A stretch of DNA of 51,449 nt, taken from assembly GCA_020721205.1 (NCBI GenBank), contig DYNF01000023.1:1-51449 (forward strand), in the 5' to 3' direction. This document shows, in pieces, positions 17,165 through 26,318 of this stretch. Origin of the DNA: Prochloron sp. SulCav_FS08_3_32_3330. GTDB taxonomy: Bacteria > Cyanobacteriota > Cyanobacteriia > Cyanobacteriales > DYNF01. The notes below the pieces were generated by a model. It did not search any database. It had not been told where the DNA came from and was given only the letters and a program-made list of their open reading frames with translations. The translations under genes were made by a program, and so were the position numbers. Numbering within the stretch: the stretch's first letter is position 1; each line of letters opens with the position of its first letter.

Positions 17165-17532
17165 TGAATTATATTTGTTGGTATCTTGATGAAGATGTTA
17201 TTCAAAAAAGTTTAATCACCGCTTTACTGAAAGAAAATTTAGATATTTTAACAACTGCTGATGTTAATAGATTGGGTTATTCTGATGAACAACAATTAAT
17301 TTGGGCAAAGGAACAAAATCGGGTTATTTATACCTTTAATGTAGGTGATTTTTGTCGCTTACATAAAAAATTTATTCCCCAAGGAAAAAATCATGCAGGA
17401 ATTGTTTTAGGACAACAACAACGCTATTCTATCGGACAACAATTACAAGGTTTATTAAATATTACTGCTCAAATTTCATCGGAACAAATACAAAACAAAA
17501 TTATTTTTCTTAGTAATTATATTTTATCATAA
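17164..17532 (+). CDS. DUF5615 (PIN-like) toxin
   Basis: The frame extends further upstream, but ATG at 17164 is chosen because it overlaps the antitoxin stop (TAATG) and begins the family's first strand. The product has 122 residues and starts with YLDEDV (acidic active-site candidates Asp9, Asp11). A later FNVGDF acidic motif also fits the PIN-like/Mut7-C nuclease fold. It is probably an RNase toxin neutralised by the DUF433 protein. Confidence 0.85.
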   Translation: MNYICWYLDEDVIQKSLITALLKENLDILTTADVNRLGYSDEQQLIWAKEQNRVIYTFNVGDFCRLHKKFIPQGKNHAGIVLGQQQRYSIGQQLQGLLNITAQISSEQIQNKIIFLSNYILS

Positions 17533-17581
17533 ATCTTGTAAATTTATCGTTATTGCCGTTTCTAAATCAAGAGTTTAATTT

Positions 17582-17646
17582 GTAGGGTGGGCAGTCTGTT
17601 ATAATTATCGTAAAAAATAGACAATCTTAATAACTGCCACTCTACA
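17582..17646. repeat. GTAGGGTGG-type inverted repeat after the DUF5615 toxin
   Basis: The arms are GTAGGGTGGGCAGT and ACTGCCACTCTACA, with an AT-rich interior. It lies 50 bases after the toxin stop and begins a 440-base gene-free stretch (17533-17972) made almost wholly of palindromic repeats. Confidence 0.65.
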
Positions 17647-17670
17647 AACTAATAGATTCAAAAGTCGGGT

Positions 17671-17725
17671 ATTTTCTTATTACTCATGATCGGATAATAA
17701 AATTAAGTAAAATCCCCGACTTTTA
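17671..17725 (+). repeat. Left member of a direct repeat bracketing vapBC
   Basis: This 55-base sequence, starting ATTTTCTTATTACTCATGAT and ending CCCCGACTTTTA, recurs at 18621-18675 with three mismatches by eye. With AAAGTCGGGT just before it (17661) it forms a hairpin whose arms are AAAAGTCGGG and CCCGACTTTT. Confidence 0.8.
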
Positions 17726-17730
17726 ACAAT

Positions 17731-17927
17731 CTGTAGGGGCATGACATCAATAACATTTGTCAATAACCATTTAATTATATTTTGTCATGCCCAACCCCAT
17801 CAATAACCATCAAAAATAAATCTAAATTTTGTTTTATTTTTAATGTAACGGTTAGGTTGGGCATGGCATTTTTTAGGTTAATTGTTGTTATCATAAATTA
17901 AGGATGCCATGCCCCTACAGAAATTTT
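17731..17927. repeat. Long palindromic repeat with GTAGGGGCATG ends
   Basis: The outer arms CTGTAGGGGCATG and CATGCCCCTACAG enclose a second inverted pair, CATGCCCAACC and GGTTGGGCATG. A partial relative occurs at 46690-46757. There is no open reading frame. It lies between the left direct repeat and the vapB-like gene. Confidence 0.7.
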
Positions 17928-17972
17928 AATTTTTTAAGATATAATTTAATTAAACTTGTTTGAGGTAAAATT

Positions 17973-18191
17973 ATGATCAAAACAATTGATGTCACAGACT
18001 TAAAACCAGAACAAATTAAACAAATACAAGCTATGATTGAACAATTAAAATCAAAAAATGATCTTGATCATACAATAATAAATCAAGATAAATCAAAAAT
18101 CATTGATAATATTGATATGACTGATATTTTCTTTGAAAGTGAAATTATCCAACCATTTGATCGGAGTATGCTTTATGGGAAAAGAGGCTAA
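17973..18191 (+). CDS. Small VapB-like antitoxin of a PIN toxin pair
   Basis: This 72-residue, charged protein starts after a plausible ribosome site (GAGGTAA) and overlaps the next gene by 17 bases. The N-terminus (IDVTDLKPEQIKQIQAMIEQ) is helical. The C-terminus, which probably wraps the toxin, is acidic until the last few residues. I assign it as antitoxin from size and overlap with the PIN gene. No named DNA-binding family is clear. Confidence 0.7.
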   Translation: MIKTIDVTDLKPEQIKQIQAMIEQLKSKNDLDHTIINQDKSKIIDNIDMTDIFFESEIIQPFDRSMLYGKRG

Positions 18192-18615
18192 TTTAATTTA
18201 TTTAGATACTAATATTTTGGCTTATGTTTCTAATACAAAATCACTTCAACATAAGACGGCTTTAGAAATATTTAGACCCTGTGAAACTGAAATTTTATGT
18301 GTTTCATCTCCTGTCTTAGCTGAGTTTTATTCTTATGTGACTAATCCTTCAATTTTAGTAACACCTTTAGATTCAAAATCAGCTATTCAACGCATAAAAA
18401 GAATTTGTCAAATGTCTCATATTCGAGTTTTACCAACCCCAGAGGATTTATTTGAACGCTGGTTAATTTTACTTGAACAAAGACCTGTTATTAATGGCGG
18501 AATTTTTGATTTAATTCATATTGCAATTATGTTAGCTTATGGTATCAAAAAAATCTATACATTTAATGTTAATGATTTTGTCTGGTGTTCTGAAATTGAG
18601 GTAATAGAATTATGA
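18175..18615 (+). CDS. vapC: PIN-domain toxin (VapC-like)
   Basis: ATG at 18175 is chosen over upstream starts because the protein then begins MGKEANLIYLDTN, with the PIN strand in its normal place. The product has 146 residues. Metal-binding acids are at Asp11 (LDTN), Glu50 (LAEF), Asp112 (IFDLIHIAIM) and Asp134 (FNVNDF), the full VapC-type set. VapC enzymes are Mg-dependent RNases, often cutting tRNA or rRNA. The repeat at 18621 starts six bases after the stop. Confidence 0.88.
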   Translation: MGKEANLIYLDTNILAYVSNTKSLQHKTALEIFRPCETEILCVSSPVLAEFYSYVTNPSILVTPLDSKSAIQRIKRICQMSHIRVLPTPEDLFERWLILLEQRPVINGGIFDLIHIAIMLAYGIKKIYTFNVNDFVWCSEIEVIEL

Positions 18616-18620
18616 AAAGC

Positions 18621-18675
18621 ATTTTCTTATTCCTCACGATCAGATAATAAAATTAAGTAAAATCCCCGACTTTTA
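18621..18675 (+). repeat. Right member of the direct repeat bracketing vapBC
   Basis: This matches 17671-17725 at 52 of 55 positions by eye. It lacks the GTCGGG left arm found beside the first copy, so it cannot form the same hairpin. It abuts the vapC stop codon. The rest of the gap to gltB is AT-rich with no feature that I can support. Confidence 0.8.
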
Positions 18676-18880
18676 TAGATTTAAGTCAATTTCTGGAGAA
18701 AGAATATCCTTCAAATAAATTTGCTTCCCCTTGTATCTTGCGATTAATCTAGCAAAAAATTTAAAAAAAGGAATAAATTATACAACAAAGTTATAAAATA
18801 ACAGGCACAATGGTAAAACTGTCAAGTTGTCCAAATAAAGCGAAAATAGTTACAATTTTACAACCAATATATTTTAACCT

Positions 18881-21800
18881 ATGCAAATGAATCAAAATAC
18901 ATTTCCAGAAAAACAAGGCTTATATGATCCGGCTTTTGAGCATGATGCTTGTGGTGTGGGCTTTATTGTTCATAAAAAAGGACAAAAATCTCATGATATT
19001 GTTCAACAAGCTTTAACTATTTTAGTTAACTTAGAACATCGGGGGGCTTGTGGCTGTGAGCCTAATACGGGCGACGGTGCAGGGATTTTAATGCAAGTTC
19101 CTGATAAATTTCTACAAAAAGTGGCTACTGCTGAAAATATTACTTTACCCTCGGCGGGAAAATATGCGGTGGGTATGATTTTTTGCTCTCCTGATGCTGA
19201 AGTGAGAAAAGAGCGTTTTGCTGAATTTGAAAAAATTGTAGCACAGCAAGGATTAAATATCTTAGGTTGGCGCAAAGTTCCCACGAATAATAGCCCCTTG
19301 GGTGATACCGCTAAAGCGTCTGAGCCTTGTGTTTATCAAGTATTTATTAGTGGCACAGGCATCTTGCCCGTATCTGATCAATCTGTCTCAAAAGAGGATC
19401 AGTTAGCTTTCGATCGCACCTTATTCGTGATTCGGAAATTAACTGGGAGTAATTTTCGAGCAAAAGACCCATTTTGGTACATTCCTAGCATTTCCTGTCG
19501 TACCCTAATTTATAAAGGAATGTTGACCACAATGCAAGTAGGACAATATTACCCGGATCTACAGGATCCTGATCTGGAGAGTGCTTTAGCTCTTGTTCAT
19601 TCCCGTTTTAGTACCAATACTTTTCCTAGTTGGGAAAGATCTCACCCCTATCGTTATATTGCCCATAATGGAGAAATTAATACTTTAAGGGGTAATATTA
19701 ACTGGATGTATGCTCGACAAGCTCTATTTGAATCTGAATTATTTGGAGATAATTTAAAGAAAGTTCAGCCTATTATTAATGCTAATGGTAGTGATTCTAG
19801 TATATTTGATAATGCTTTAGAAATATTAACTTTATCAGGGCGATCGCTTCCCCATGCTGTCATGATGATGATACCTGAGCCTTGGACTGGTCATGAGTCC
19901 ATGAGTCCAGAGAAAAAAGCATTTTATCAATATCACTCTTGTTTAATGGAGCCTTGGGATGGACCTGCTTCCATCGCTTTCACTGATGGGACAATGATGG
20001 GAGCTTGTTTAGATCGTAACGGTTTACGTCCTTCTCGATATTACGTTACTAAAGATGATTTAGTCATTATGGCATCAGAAGCGGGGGTTTTACCGATTCC
20101 CCCAGAAAATGTGGCTTATAAAGGACGTTTAGAACCGGGTAGAATGTTTTTAGTTGATATGGAACAAGGTAGAATCATTGCTGATGAAGAAATTAAACAG
20201 CAAATAGCTACAGAACACCCTTATCAAGACTGGTTAAATCAACATTTAGTTACCTTGGATCAACTTACTCAAACTGTAGAAATTCCTGAATCCGATCCTA
20301 ATAGTTTAGTTCAACGTCAAACAGGTTTTGGTTATACCTTTGAAGAAGTAAGAATGTTACTCGCACCGATGGCTCAAAATGGAGTGGAAGCGGTAGGAGC
20401 AATGGGAACAGATACCCCTCTAGCTGTACTTTCTGACCGTCCTAAACTATTATATGATTACTTTCAACAATTATTCGCTCAAGTAACAAATCCGCCGATT
20501 GATTCCATTCGAGAAGCGATTATTACTTCTGCTACAACTACCATTGGCTCTGAAAGAAATTTACTTAAACCAGAACCAGAAAGTTGTCATTTAATTGAGT
20601 TAAATAGTCCCATTTTAACGAATGAAGAATTAGCAAAATTAAAAGCATTAAATAATGATGGTTTTAAATCAATAACTCTCCCTATTCTGTTTAATCCAAA
20701 TGAAGGAGTTAAAGGATTAGAAAAAGTAATGGAGAGCATTTTTGCTCAAGCAGATCAGGCGATTAAAGATGAGGTAAATATCATTATTTTATCTGATCGA
20801 AATATGGACAAAAATAACGCTCCTATTCCCGCTTTATTAGCCGTTTCTGGACTACATCATCATTTAATTCGTGCGGGGACAAGAACTAAAGTTGGTATTG
20901 TTTTAGAATCGGGAGAACCTAAAGAAGTTCACCATTTTGCTGTGTTAATCGGTTATGGTTGTGGAGCGATTAATCCCTATTTAGTCTATGAAACTATAGA
21001 CTCAATGATTGAACAGAAATTAATCTTAAATATTGACCAAAAAACTGCTTGTAAAAATTATATTAAAGCAGTAACAAAAGGGGTAATTAAAATTGCTTCA
21101 AAAATTGGTATTTCTACTATTCAAAGTTACCGAGGCGCGCAAATATTTGAATCTATCGGTTTAAATCAAACGGTGATTGATCAATATTTCACTTGGACAG
21201 CTTCTCGCATCGAAGGTGTAGACTTAGAAGTGATTACTAAAGAGGCGATCTTGCGTCATCATAATGGCTACCCCGATCGGGATGTTAAAGTACCTGTTTT
21301 AGACGTGGGAGGGGAATATCAATGGCGTAAAGAAGGTGAGCGTCATTTATTTAGTCCTGAAACTATTCACACTTTACAACAGGCAACTTGGCATAATGAT
21401 TATGAGTTATATAAGAAATATGCGAACTTAGTTAATGACCAAACTAAAGAGCATTTCACCCTTCGAGGCTTATTAGAGTTTAAAGAGTGTACTTCCATTC
21501 CTCTGGAAGAAGTAGAGCCGATTGAGAGTATTATGACTCGGTTTAAAACAGGAGCGATGAGTTACGGCTCGATCTCGAAGGAAGCCCATGAATCACTGGC
21601 GATCGCCATGAATCGAATCGGCGGTAAATCCAATACGGGTGAAGGAGGCGAGGATCCTGAGCGTTTTACATGGACAAACGAGCGGGGAGACTCTAAAAAT
21701 AGTGCCATTAAACAGGTCGCTTCCGGGCGTTTTGGGGTGACAACGCAATATTTATCCCAAGCTAAGGAAATTCAAATTAAAATGGCACAAGGAGCAAAAC

Positions 21801-23497
21801 CGGGTGAAGGTGGACAACTTCCGGGCTTAAAGGTTTATCCTTGGATTGCCAAAGTGCGTCACTCTACACCAGGTGTAGGTTTGATCTCACCGCCCCCTCA
21901 CCATGATATCTACTCCATTGAAGATTTAGCCGAATTAATCCACGATCTGAAAAATGCTAATCGTGAAGCGCGGATTAATGTTAAATTAGTGAGTGAGGTG
22001 GGAGTGGGTACAATCGCCACAGGAGTAGCGAAGGCACACGCAGACGTGATCTTAATTTCCGGTTTTGACGGTGGTACAGGCGCATCACCTCAAACCTCGA
22101 TTAAACACGCAGGATTACCTTGGGAGTTAGGTTTAGCGGAAACTCATCAAACTTTGGTATTAAATAACCTCCGTAGTCGAGTGGTAGTAGAAACCGATGG
22201 ACAGATGAAAACCGGACGAGATGTAATCATAGCCGCCCTTTTAGGCGCTGAAGAATACGGTTTTGCCACTGCGCCCCTTGTCACTTTAGGCTGTATCATG
22301 ATGCGGGTATGTCATAAAAATACTTGCCCCGTTGGTATCGCTACCCAAAATCCAGAATTGCGGAAAAAATTTAGCGGAGATCCCGCCTATACCGTTAATT
22401 TCATGCGTTTTATTGCTCAAGAAATGCGAGAAATTATGGCTGAGTTAGGTTTCCGTAATCTTAATGAAATGATCGGACGAAGTGATATCTTAGAAGCCCA
22501 AAAAGCCGTATCTCACTGGAAAGCGAAAGGTTTAGACTTTTCTAAGATATTATATCAACCGGAAGTAGGAGAAAATGTCGGACGATATTGCCAAATCCCT
22601 CAAGATCACGGTTTAGATAAATCTCTCGATATCACTACCTTACTCGATCTCTGTCAATCAGCGATCGAAAAAGGTGAGAAAATTGAGGCTACTTTACCCA
22701 TTAAAAATATTAACCGGGTAGTAGGGACAATTTTGGGTAATGAAATCGTCAAAAAACATTGGGAAGGCTTACCAGAAGACACAATTCACCTTCATTTTCA
22801 AGGAAGTGCTGGTCAAAGTTTCGGAGCTTTTGTACCTAAAGGAGTAACTTTAGAATTAGAAGGAGACGGAAATGACTATGTTGGTAAAGGATTAAGCGGT
22901 GGTAAAATCATCGTTTATCCTGACAAAAAATCCACCTTTAAACCCGAAGAAAATATCATTATTGGTAACGTCGCCTTATACGGTGCTACCAGTGGCGAGG
23001 TTTATATATGCGGAGTAGCGGGAGAGCGTTTCGGTGTGCGTAATTCCGGCGTTAATACCGTAGTGGAAGCCATTGGCGATCACGGTTGCGAATATATGAC
23101 AGGGGGTAAAGTGGTGATATTAGGAGCTACCGGGCGTAATTTTGCGGCGGGAATGAGTGGCGGTATCGCTTATATTTTTGATGAAAAAGGCGATTTTGCC
23201 CCTAAATGTAACCGAGAAATGGCTGATTTAGAAACCCTTGAAGATCCAGAAGAAATTGCGGATCTTAAGCAATTAATTTCTAATCATGCTAACTATACGG
23301 GCAGTAAAAAAGCGACGGAAATTTTAACAAATTGGGAAGCAAGTGTTAAAACTTTTGTTAAAGTAATGCCTCGGGATTATAAGCGGGTATTACAAGCAAT
23401 TAAAAACGCTTTAGAAAAAGGTTTAAGTGGTGATGAAGCTTTAAGTGATGCTTTTGAGCAAAATGCCAAAGATGTCGCCCGAATCGGTGGAAGTTAA
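18881..23497 (+). CDS. gltB: Glutamate synthase large subunit, NAD(P)H (GltB) type
   Basis: This 1538-residue amidotransferase makes glutamate from glutamine and 2-oxoglutarate in the GS-GOGAT pathway. The domains are a class II glutaminase (nucleophile Cys24 in HDACGVGF after a 23-residue propeptide, to about 430), a central domain, an FMN/2-oxoglutarate synthase domain (about 830-1200) and a GXGXG helix domain (about 1270-1510). The 3Fe-4S cysteines are Cys1138, Cys1144 and Cys1149. [16 protein letters not shown] is of NADH-GOGAT type, unlike the GCMEHRGGCxADNDSGDG of ferredoxin enzymes. gltD is not adjacent. Residues 158-164 (GTGILPV) look like a translated repeat. ATG at 18887 is an alternative start. 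Confidence 0.93.
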   Translation: MQMNQNTFPEKQGLYDPAFEHDACGVGFIVHKKGQKSHDIVQQALTILVNLEHRGACGCEPNTGDGAGILMQVPDKFLQKVATAENITLPSAGKYAVGMIFCSPDAEVRKERFAEFEKIVAQQGLNILGWRKVPTNNSPLGDTAKASEPCVYQVFISGTGILPVSDQSVSKEDQLAFDRTLFVIRKLTGSNFRAKDPFWYIPSISCRTLIYKGMLTTMQVGQYYPDLQDPDLESALALVHSRFSTNTFPSWERSHPYRYIAHNGEINTLRGNINWMYARQALFESELFGDNLKKVQPIINANGSDSSIFDNALEILTLSGRSLPHAVMMMIPEPWTGHESMSPEKKAFYQYHSCLMEPWDGPASIAFTDGTMMGACLDRNGLRPSRYYVTKDDLVIMASEAGVLPIPPENVAYKGRLEPGRMFLVDMEQGRIIADEEIKQQIATEHPYQDWLNQHLVTLDQLTQTVEIPESDPNSLVQRQTGFGYTFEEVRMLLAPMAQNGVEAVGAMGTDTPLAVLSDRPKLLYDYFQQLFAQVTNPPIDSIREAIITSATTTIGSERNLLKPEPESCHLIELNSPILTNEELAKLKALNNDGFKSITLPILFNPNEGVKGLEKVMESIFAQADQAIKDEVNIIILSDRNMDKNNAPIPALLAVSGLHHHLIRAGTRTKVGIVLESGEPKEVHHFAVLIGYGCGAINPYLVYETIDSMIEQKLILNIDQKTACKNYIKAVTKGVIKIASKIGISTIQSYRGAQIFESIGLNQTVIDQYFTWTASRIEGVDLEVITKEAILRHHNGYPDRDVKVPVLDVGGEYQWRKEGERHLFSPETIHTLQQATWHNDYELYKKYANLVNDQTKEHFTLRGLLEFKECTSIPLEEVEPIESIMTRFKTGAMSYGSISKEAHESLAIAMNRIGGKSNTGEGGEDPERFTWTNERGDSKNSAIKQVASGRFGVTTQYLSQAKEIQIKMAQGAKPGEGGQLPGLKVYPWIAKVRHSTPGVGLISPPPHHDIYSIEDLAELIHDLKNANREARINVKLVSEVGVGTIATGVAKAHADVILISGFDGGTGASPQTSIKHAGLPWELGLAETHQTLVLNNLRSRVVVETDGQMKTGRDVIIAALLGAEEYGFATAPLVTLGCIMMRVCHKNTCPVGIATQNPELRKKFSGDPAYTVNFMRFIAQEMREIMAELGFRNLNEMIGRSDILEAQKAVSHWKAKGLDFSKILYQPEVGENVGRYCQIPQDHGLDKSLDITTLLDLCQSAIEKGEKIEATLPIKNINRVVGTILGNEIVKKHWEGLPEDTIHLHFQGSAGQSFGAFVPKGVTLELEGDGNDYVGKGLSGGKIIVYPDKKSTFKPEENIIIGNVALYGATSGEVYICGVAGERFGVRNSGVNTVVEAIGDHGCEYMTGGKVVILGATGRNFAAGMSGGIAYIFDEKGDFAPKCNREMADLETLEDPEEIADLKQLISNHANYTGSKKATEILTNWEASVKTFVKVMPRDYKRVLQAIKNALEKGLSGDEALSDAFEQNAKDVARIGGS
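19352..19372 (+). repeat. Repeat-derived GTGILPV segment inside gltB
   Basis: This 21-base segment contains the imperfect palindrome ACAGGCATCTTGCCCGT and encodes GTGILPV (residues 158-164) in a stretch of the glutaminase domain where GltB relatives vary in length. GTGILPV is a peptide I recognise as a recurrent product of an interspersed repeat. In-frame insertion is inferred. Confidence 0.45.
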
Positions 23498-23506
23498 CGA
23501 ATAAAA

Positions 23507-23568
23507 GTCGGGGATTTAAGATAGGTTAATCTTAAAATCATAAGCTAATTAAAATCCCCGACTTTTAG
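23507..23568. repeat. Inverted repeat after gltB
   Basis: The arms AAAAGTCGGGGATTT and AAATCCCCGACTTTT are fully complementary over 15 bases around a 32-base AT-rich loop. The arms match those at 17661-17725. It starts 10 bases after the gltB stop and may fold at the 3' end of the mRNA. Confidence 0.75.
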
Positions 23569-23575
23569 ATTAAAC

Positions 23576-23647
23576 AAGGTGGACAACTATTAAAATTTAT
23601 TGCTAAAAACAAAAACTTAATGACAGTTGCCCACCCTACCAATACTT
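23576..23647 (+). repeat. Left direct repeat bracketing hicBA
   Basis: This 72-base sequence begins AAGGTGGACAACTATTAAAA and contains GTTGCCCACCCTAC near its end. It recurs at 24152-24223 with four mismatches by eye. Internally GTGGACAACT and AGTTGCCCAC are near-complementary. Confidence 0.85.
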
Positions 23648-23720
23648 GCTAATGATCAAAATTAATGTTATCATTAATTGGAATATATATTAATCCTAAT
23701 TAATTGACAAAAAAAAATTT

Positions 23721-23918
23721 ATGAAAATAAAAGCAATAATTCACACAGCAGAAGAAGGGGGTTTTTGGGCAGAAGTACCAATTTTTCAAGGCTGTTATAC
23801 CCAGGGGGAAACCATTGAAGAAGTATTAGAAAATCTCAAAGAAGTGATCAGTTTATATGTAGAAGATGAGCCGCAAAATCTTAGCCCTTCTGATCGGGTA
23901 GTGGAGTTAACAATATGA
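23721..23918 (+). CDS. hicB: HicB-family antitoxin
   Basis: This 65-residue protein has the HicB partial RNase H-like fold: KAIIHTAEEGGFWAEVPIFQ, then GCYTQGETIEEVLENLKEVI. It lacks a C-terminal DNA-binding domain, as many short HicB proteins do. Its TGA overlaps the next start as ATGA. The order hicB-hicA is the reverse of the classical E. coli arrangement but is common elsewhere. Confidence 0.9.
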   Translation: MKIKAIIHTAEEGGFWAEVPIFQGCYTQGETIEEVLENLKEVISLYVEDEPQNLSPSDRVVELTI

Positions 23919-24118
23919 AGACAATATCGGGTAAAAAATTAGCAGAAATTTTGCAAAAGAAAGGCTGGATTTTAATTAGAATTAAAGGAAGTCATCATCG
24001 TTTTCAAAAAGATAATATGAGTATTTCTATTCCTATTCACAGAAATCAAGATTTAAAAATTGGACTTTTAAAAAGTTTAATGAAACAAGCTAATTTAACT
24101 GAATCTGATCTTATTTAA
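23915..24118 (+). CDS. hicA: HicA-family mRNA interferase toxin
   Basis: This 67-residue dsRBD-like toxin has the family pattern SGKKLAEILQKKGW, then GSHHRF with the catalytic His (27 or 28), then ISIPIHRNQDLKIGLLKSLM. It overlaps hicB by four bases (ATGA), indicating coupled translation. HicA cleaves mRNA in a translation-independent way. The pair is bracketed by 72-base direct repeats. Confidence 0.93.
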   Translation: MKTISGKKLAEILQKKGWILIRIKGSHHRFQKDNMSISIPIHRNQDLKIGLLKSLMKQANLTESDLI

Positions 24119-24151
24119 TATAAAAAAATAGGTAATAAGAAATATATCGTT

Positions 24152-24223
24152 AAGGTGGACAACTATTAAAATTTATTGGTAAAAACACAAACTTAATTAC
24201 AGTTGCCCACCCTACGAATACTT
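24152..24223 (+). repeat. Right direct repeat bracketing hicBA
   Basis: This has 68 of 72 bases the same as 23576-23647 and starts 33 bases after the hicA stop. Sequence on both outer sides differs between the two copies, so the repeat ends are sharp. Confidence 0.85.
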
Positions 24224-24305
24224 ATTTTAAGAATAAAGTCATGATGGCTATAATAGAAAAAACTATATAAAAAAAATTTTTTTACCCTAATTTTTAGATA
24301 AAAAT

Positions 24306-25847
24306 ATGACTCTCTGTATTAATCCTCAATGTTCACAACCTAATAACCCTAATTCTAACCTGTTCTGTGCTAGTTGTGACTCAGAATTGTTGTTAGATGG
24401 TCAATATCGAGTTTTACAACGCCTTGGTGGTGGTGGTTTTGGGGAAACTTATGAGGTGATCGATGATCAAAATGTCCATAAAGTTTTAAAAATTTTAACT
24501 TTAAATAAACCTGAAGCTTTACGCTTATTTAAAAAGGAATATGAGGTATTAAGTAAATTAAATCATCCGGGTATTCCGAAAGTTGATCCTGATGGTTATT
24601 TTACCTTCACTCCGAAAAATGCTCAACAGCCTTTACATTGTTTGATAATGGAGAAAATAGAAGGGCAAGATTTAGCACAATATTTAACACAAACAGGTAA
24701 ACCAATTAGTCAGAAATTAGCTTTTAAATGGCTCAAACAATTAGCAGAAATTTTAGATAAAGTTCACACAGAAAACTTTTTTCATCGGGATATCAAACCC
24801 CCTAATATAATGTTACGTCCCACAGGACAATTAGTATTAATTGATTTTGGTACGGTTAAAGAAATTACAGCTACTTTTGTGGCACAACAGGAACAAGGTA
24901 GACCCGGCACTATTGCCTATACTCCCGGATATGCACCACCGGAACAGGAAAAGGGTTTTACCGTCTCTAATTCGGACTTTTTTGCCCTCGGACGAACTTT
25001 TGTTCATTTATTAACAAATAAGTACCCTCTTGCCTTCTATAATCCCCATAGCGATGAATTAATTTGGCGGGGTGCAGTGTCTTCAGAAATAAATCCTTTA
25101 TTATTGAATTTTGTAGATGAGTTGATGGGACGTTTATCGAAAGAGCGTCCTTATGATACAAGGGTTTTATTGAACAAGTTAAGGGTTTTAGAACAAAGAT
25201 TATATCCTTCTCCTGTCCCTCCTCAGCCAATTCAACCAACTATACCCGTTAATCCTGTTCAACAAAATCAACAAAAATCAGTTAAAAAACCGAAGTCTTG
25301 GACAAAGAAAATAATTATTACTGGTTTTGTATTATGTATTATAGATATCTCTATTTTAATTTTATATAACTATTATTTTGACTATTATAAAGAACCTTTA
25401 ATGATTAGTTTAAATAAGTCAGTTGTATCGATTCCTGATCCTAATATGTTTCCAATGATAGATGATAGTAAATTAGATAATCCTAAAGCACAAAAGGTAA
25501 TTCAAAAGTGGTTAGATGCCAAAAAAGTCGCTTTTGGTAAAGATTATCAAGGGGAAGAATTAGATAAAATTTTAGTTGACCCATTACTTTCAAAGCAAAA
25601 AAATCGAGTTGCATTTAATCAAAAAAGTGGAACTTATTATGAATATGAATATCAAATTGAAGTAACATCTGTGAAAGAAGATGAGACAGATCCATTAAAA
25701 GTAATTGTTACTGCTAATTTGAAAGAAATTGCTCAATCTTATAAAGGTGGTAGTAAAGCCGGAACTAATACCGATGATTTAATAGTTCAATATGATTTAT
25801 TTCGTAAAGATGATCAATGGTTTATTCAAAATATTACTGTTAAATAA
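24306..25847 (+). CDS. Membrane Ser/Thr protein kinase with zinc ribbon and C-terminal IMS (ARC6-like) domain
   Basis: This 513-residue protein starts with a zinc ribbon (Cys4, Cys9, Cys21, Cys24). A Hanks-type kinase domain follows: glycine loop GGGGFGETYE, ATP-binding Lys62, HRDIKPPN with catalytic Asp162 and DFG at 180-182. A membrane helix (about 337-360) and an extracytoplasmic IMS/DUF4101 domain (about 365-513, ending DLFRKDDQWFIQNITV) complete it. IMS domains occur in the plastid division protein ARC6 and in cyanobacterial kinases, where they may sense a partner. The loop has GG before GFG, and all key catalytic residues appear intact. Confidence 0.88.
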   Translation: MTLCINPQCSQPNNPNSNLFCASCDSELLLDGQYRVLQRLGGGGFGETYEVIDDQNVHKVLKILTLNKPEALRLFKKEYEVLSKLNHPGIPKVDPDGYFTFTPKNAQQPLHCLIMEKIEGQDLAQYLTQTGKPISQKLAFKWLKQLAEILDKVHTENFFHRDIKPPNIMLRPTGQLVLIDFGTVKEITATFVAQQEQGRPGTIAYTPGYAPPEQEKGFTVSNSDFFALGRTFVHLLTNKYPLAFYNPHSDELIWRGAVSSEINPLLLNFVDELMGRLSKERPYDTRVLLNKLRVLEQRLYPSPVPPQPIQPTIPVNPVQQNQQKSVKKPKSWTKKIIITGFVLCIIDISILILYNYYFDYYKEPLMISLNKSVVSIPDPNMFPMIDDSKLDNPKAQKVIQKWLDAKKVAFGKDYQGEELDKILVDPLLSKQKNRVAFNQKSGTYYEYEYQIEVTSVKEDETDPLKVIVTANLKEIAQSYKGGSKAGTNTDDLIVQYDLFRKDDQWFIQNITVK

Positions 25848-25972
25848 TTTTTATTAAAATCTGGCGGATGCGATGATTGCCCTCTCCCCTTTATAAACAA
25901 TTAATTGACAAAGCTGATTTGAGATATACACAACATTTAGAAAATTTATAATTAAAAAGGAGAACTTTCAAA

Positions 25973-26275
25973 ATGCCGAAAACATTAGCACAAATAATGA
26001 CAAAATTTACCAATGAAGAACAAGCAGAAATTCAAGTATTAGCAGATCAATTTATTGTTGAAGAAATTGCTCTAAAAAATTTAAGTAAAAAACTTGGTTT
26101 TTCTGAAGCAGAATTAGAACAATATTTAGCAATACATCAAGGTAAAATATCTCAATTTGAACAGCAACAAAATTCAGAATTAAGAATACTAAGAGCGTTA
26201 GTTAATGAGTTAGGTGGAACGATGGAAATTATTGTTAAAATTCCGAATAAACAACCAACATTACTTAGGGATTAA
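25973..26275 (+). CDS. Orphan XRE-type antitoxin-like protein
   Basis: This 100-residue protein has an N-terminal helix (TLAQIMTKFTNEEQAEIQVL), a helix-turn-helix-like middle (IALKNLSKKLGFSEAELEQY) and the C-terminal LRALVNELGGTMEIIVKIP. That order is typical of HigA/RelB-type XRE antitoxins encoded behind RelE-family toxins. No intact toxin gene is present on either side. A good ribosome site (AAAAGGAGAA) precedes the ATG. It may be a left-over antitoxin or a regulator. Confidence 0.7.
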   Translation: MPKTLAQIMTKFTNEEQAEIQVLADQFIVEEIALKNLSKKLGFSEAELEQYLAIHQGKISQFEQQQNSELRILRALVNELGGTMEIIVKIPNKQPTLLRD

Positions 26276-26318
26276 TAGAAAAAATTGGTTAAAACCGATT
26301 AAATAAAATTAATTAAAA

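Noticed and set aside
18780-18880. NtcA binding site (GTA-N8-TAC) upstream of gltB
   Set aside because: I found no exact or near match in the upstream region, so no site is claimed.
18881-23497. Ferredoxin-dependent glutamate synthase (glsF/gltS)
   Set aside because: The motif [16 protein letters not shown] and the synthase part match the NAD(P)H GltB type. The ferredoxin enzymes have a different motif here.
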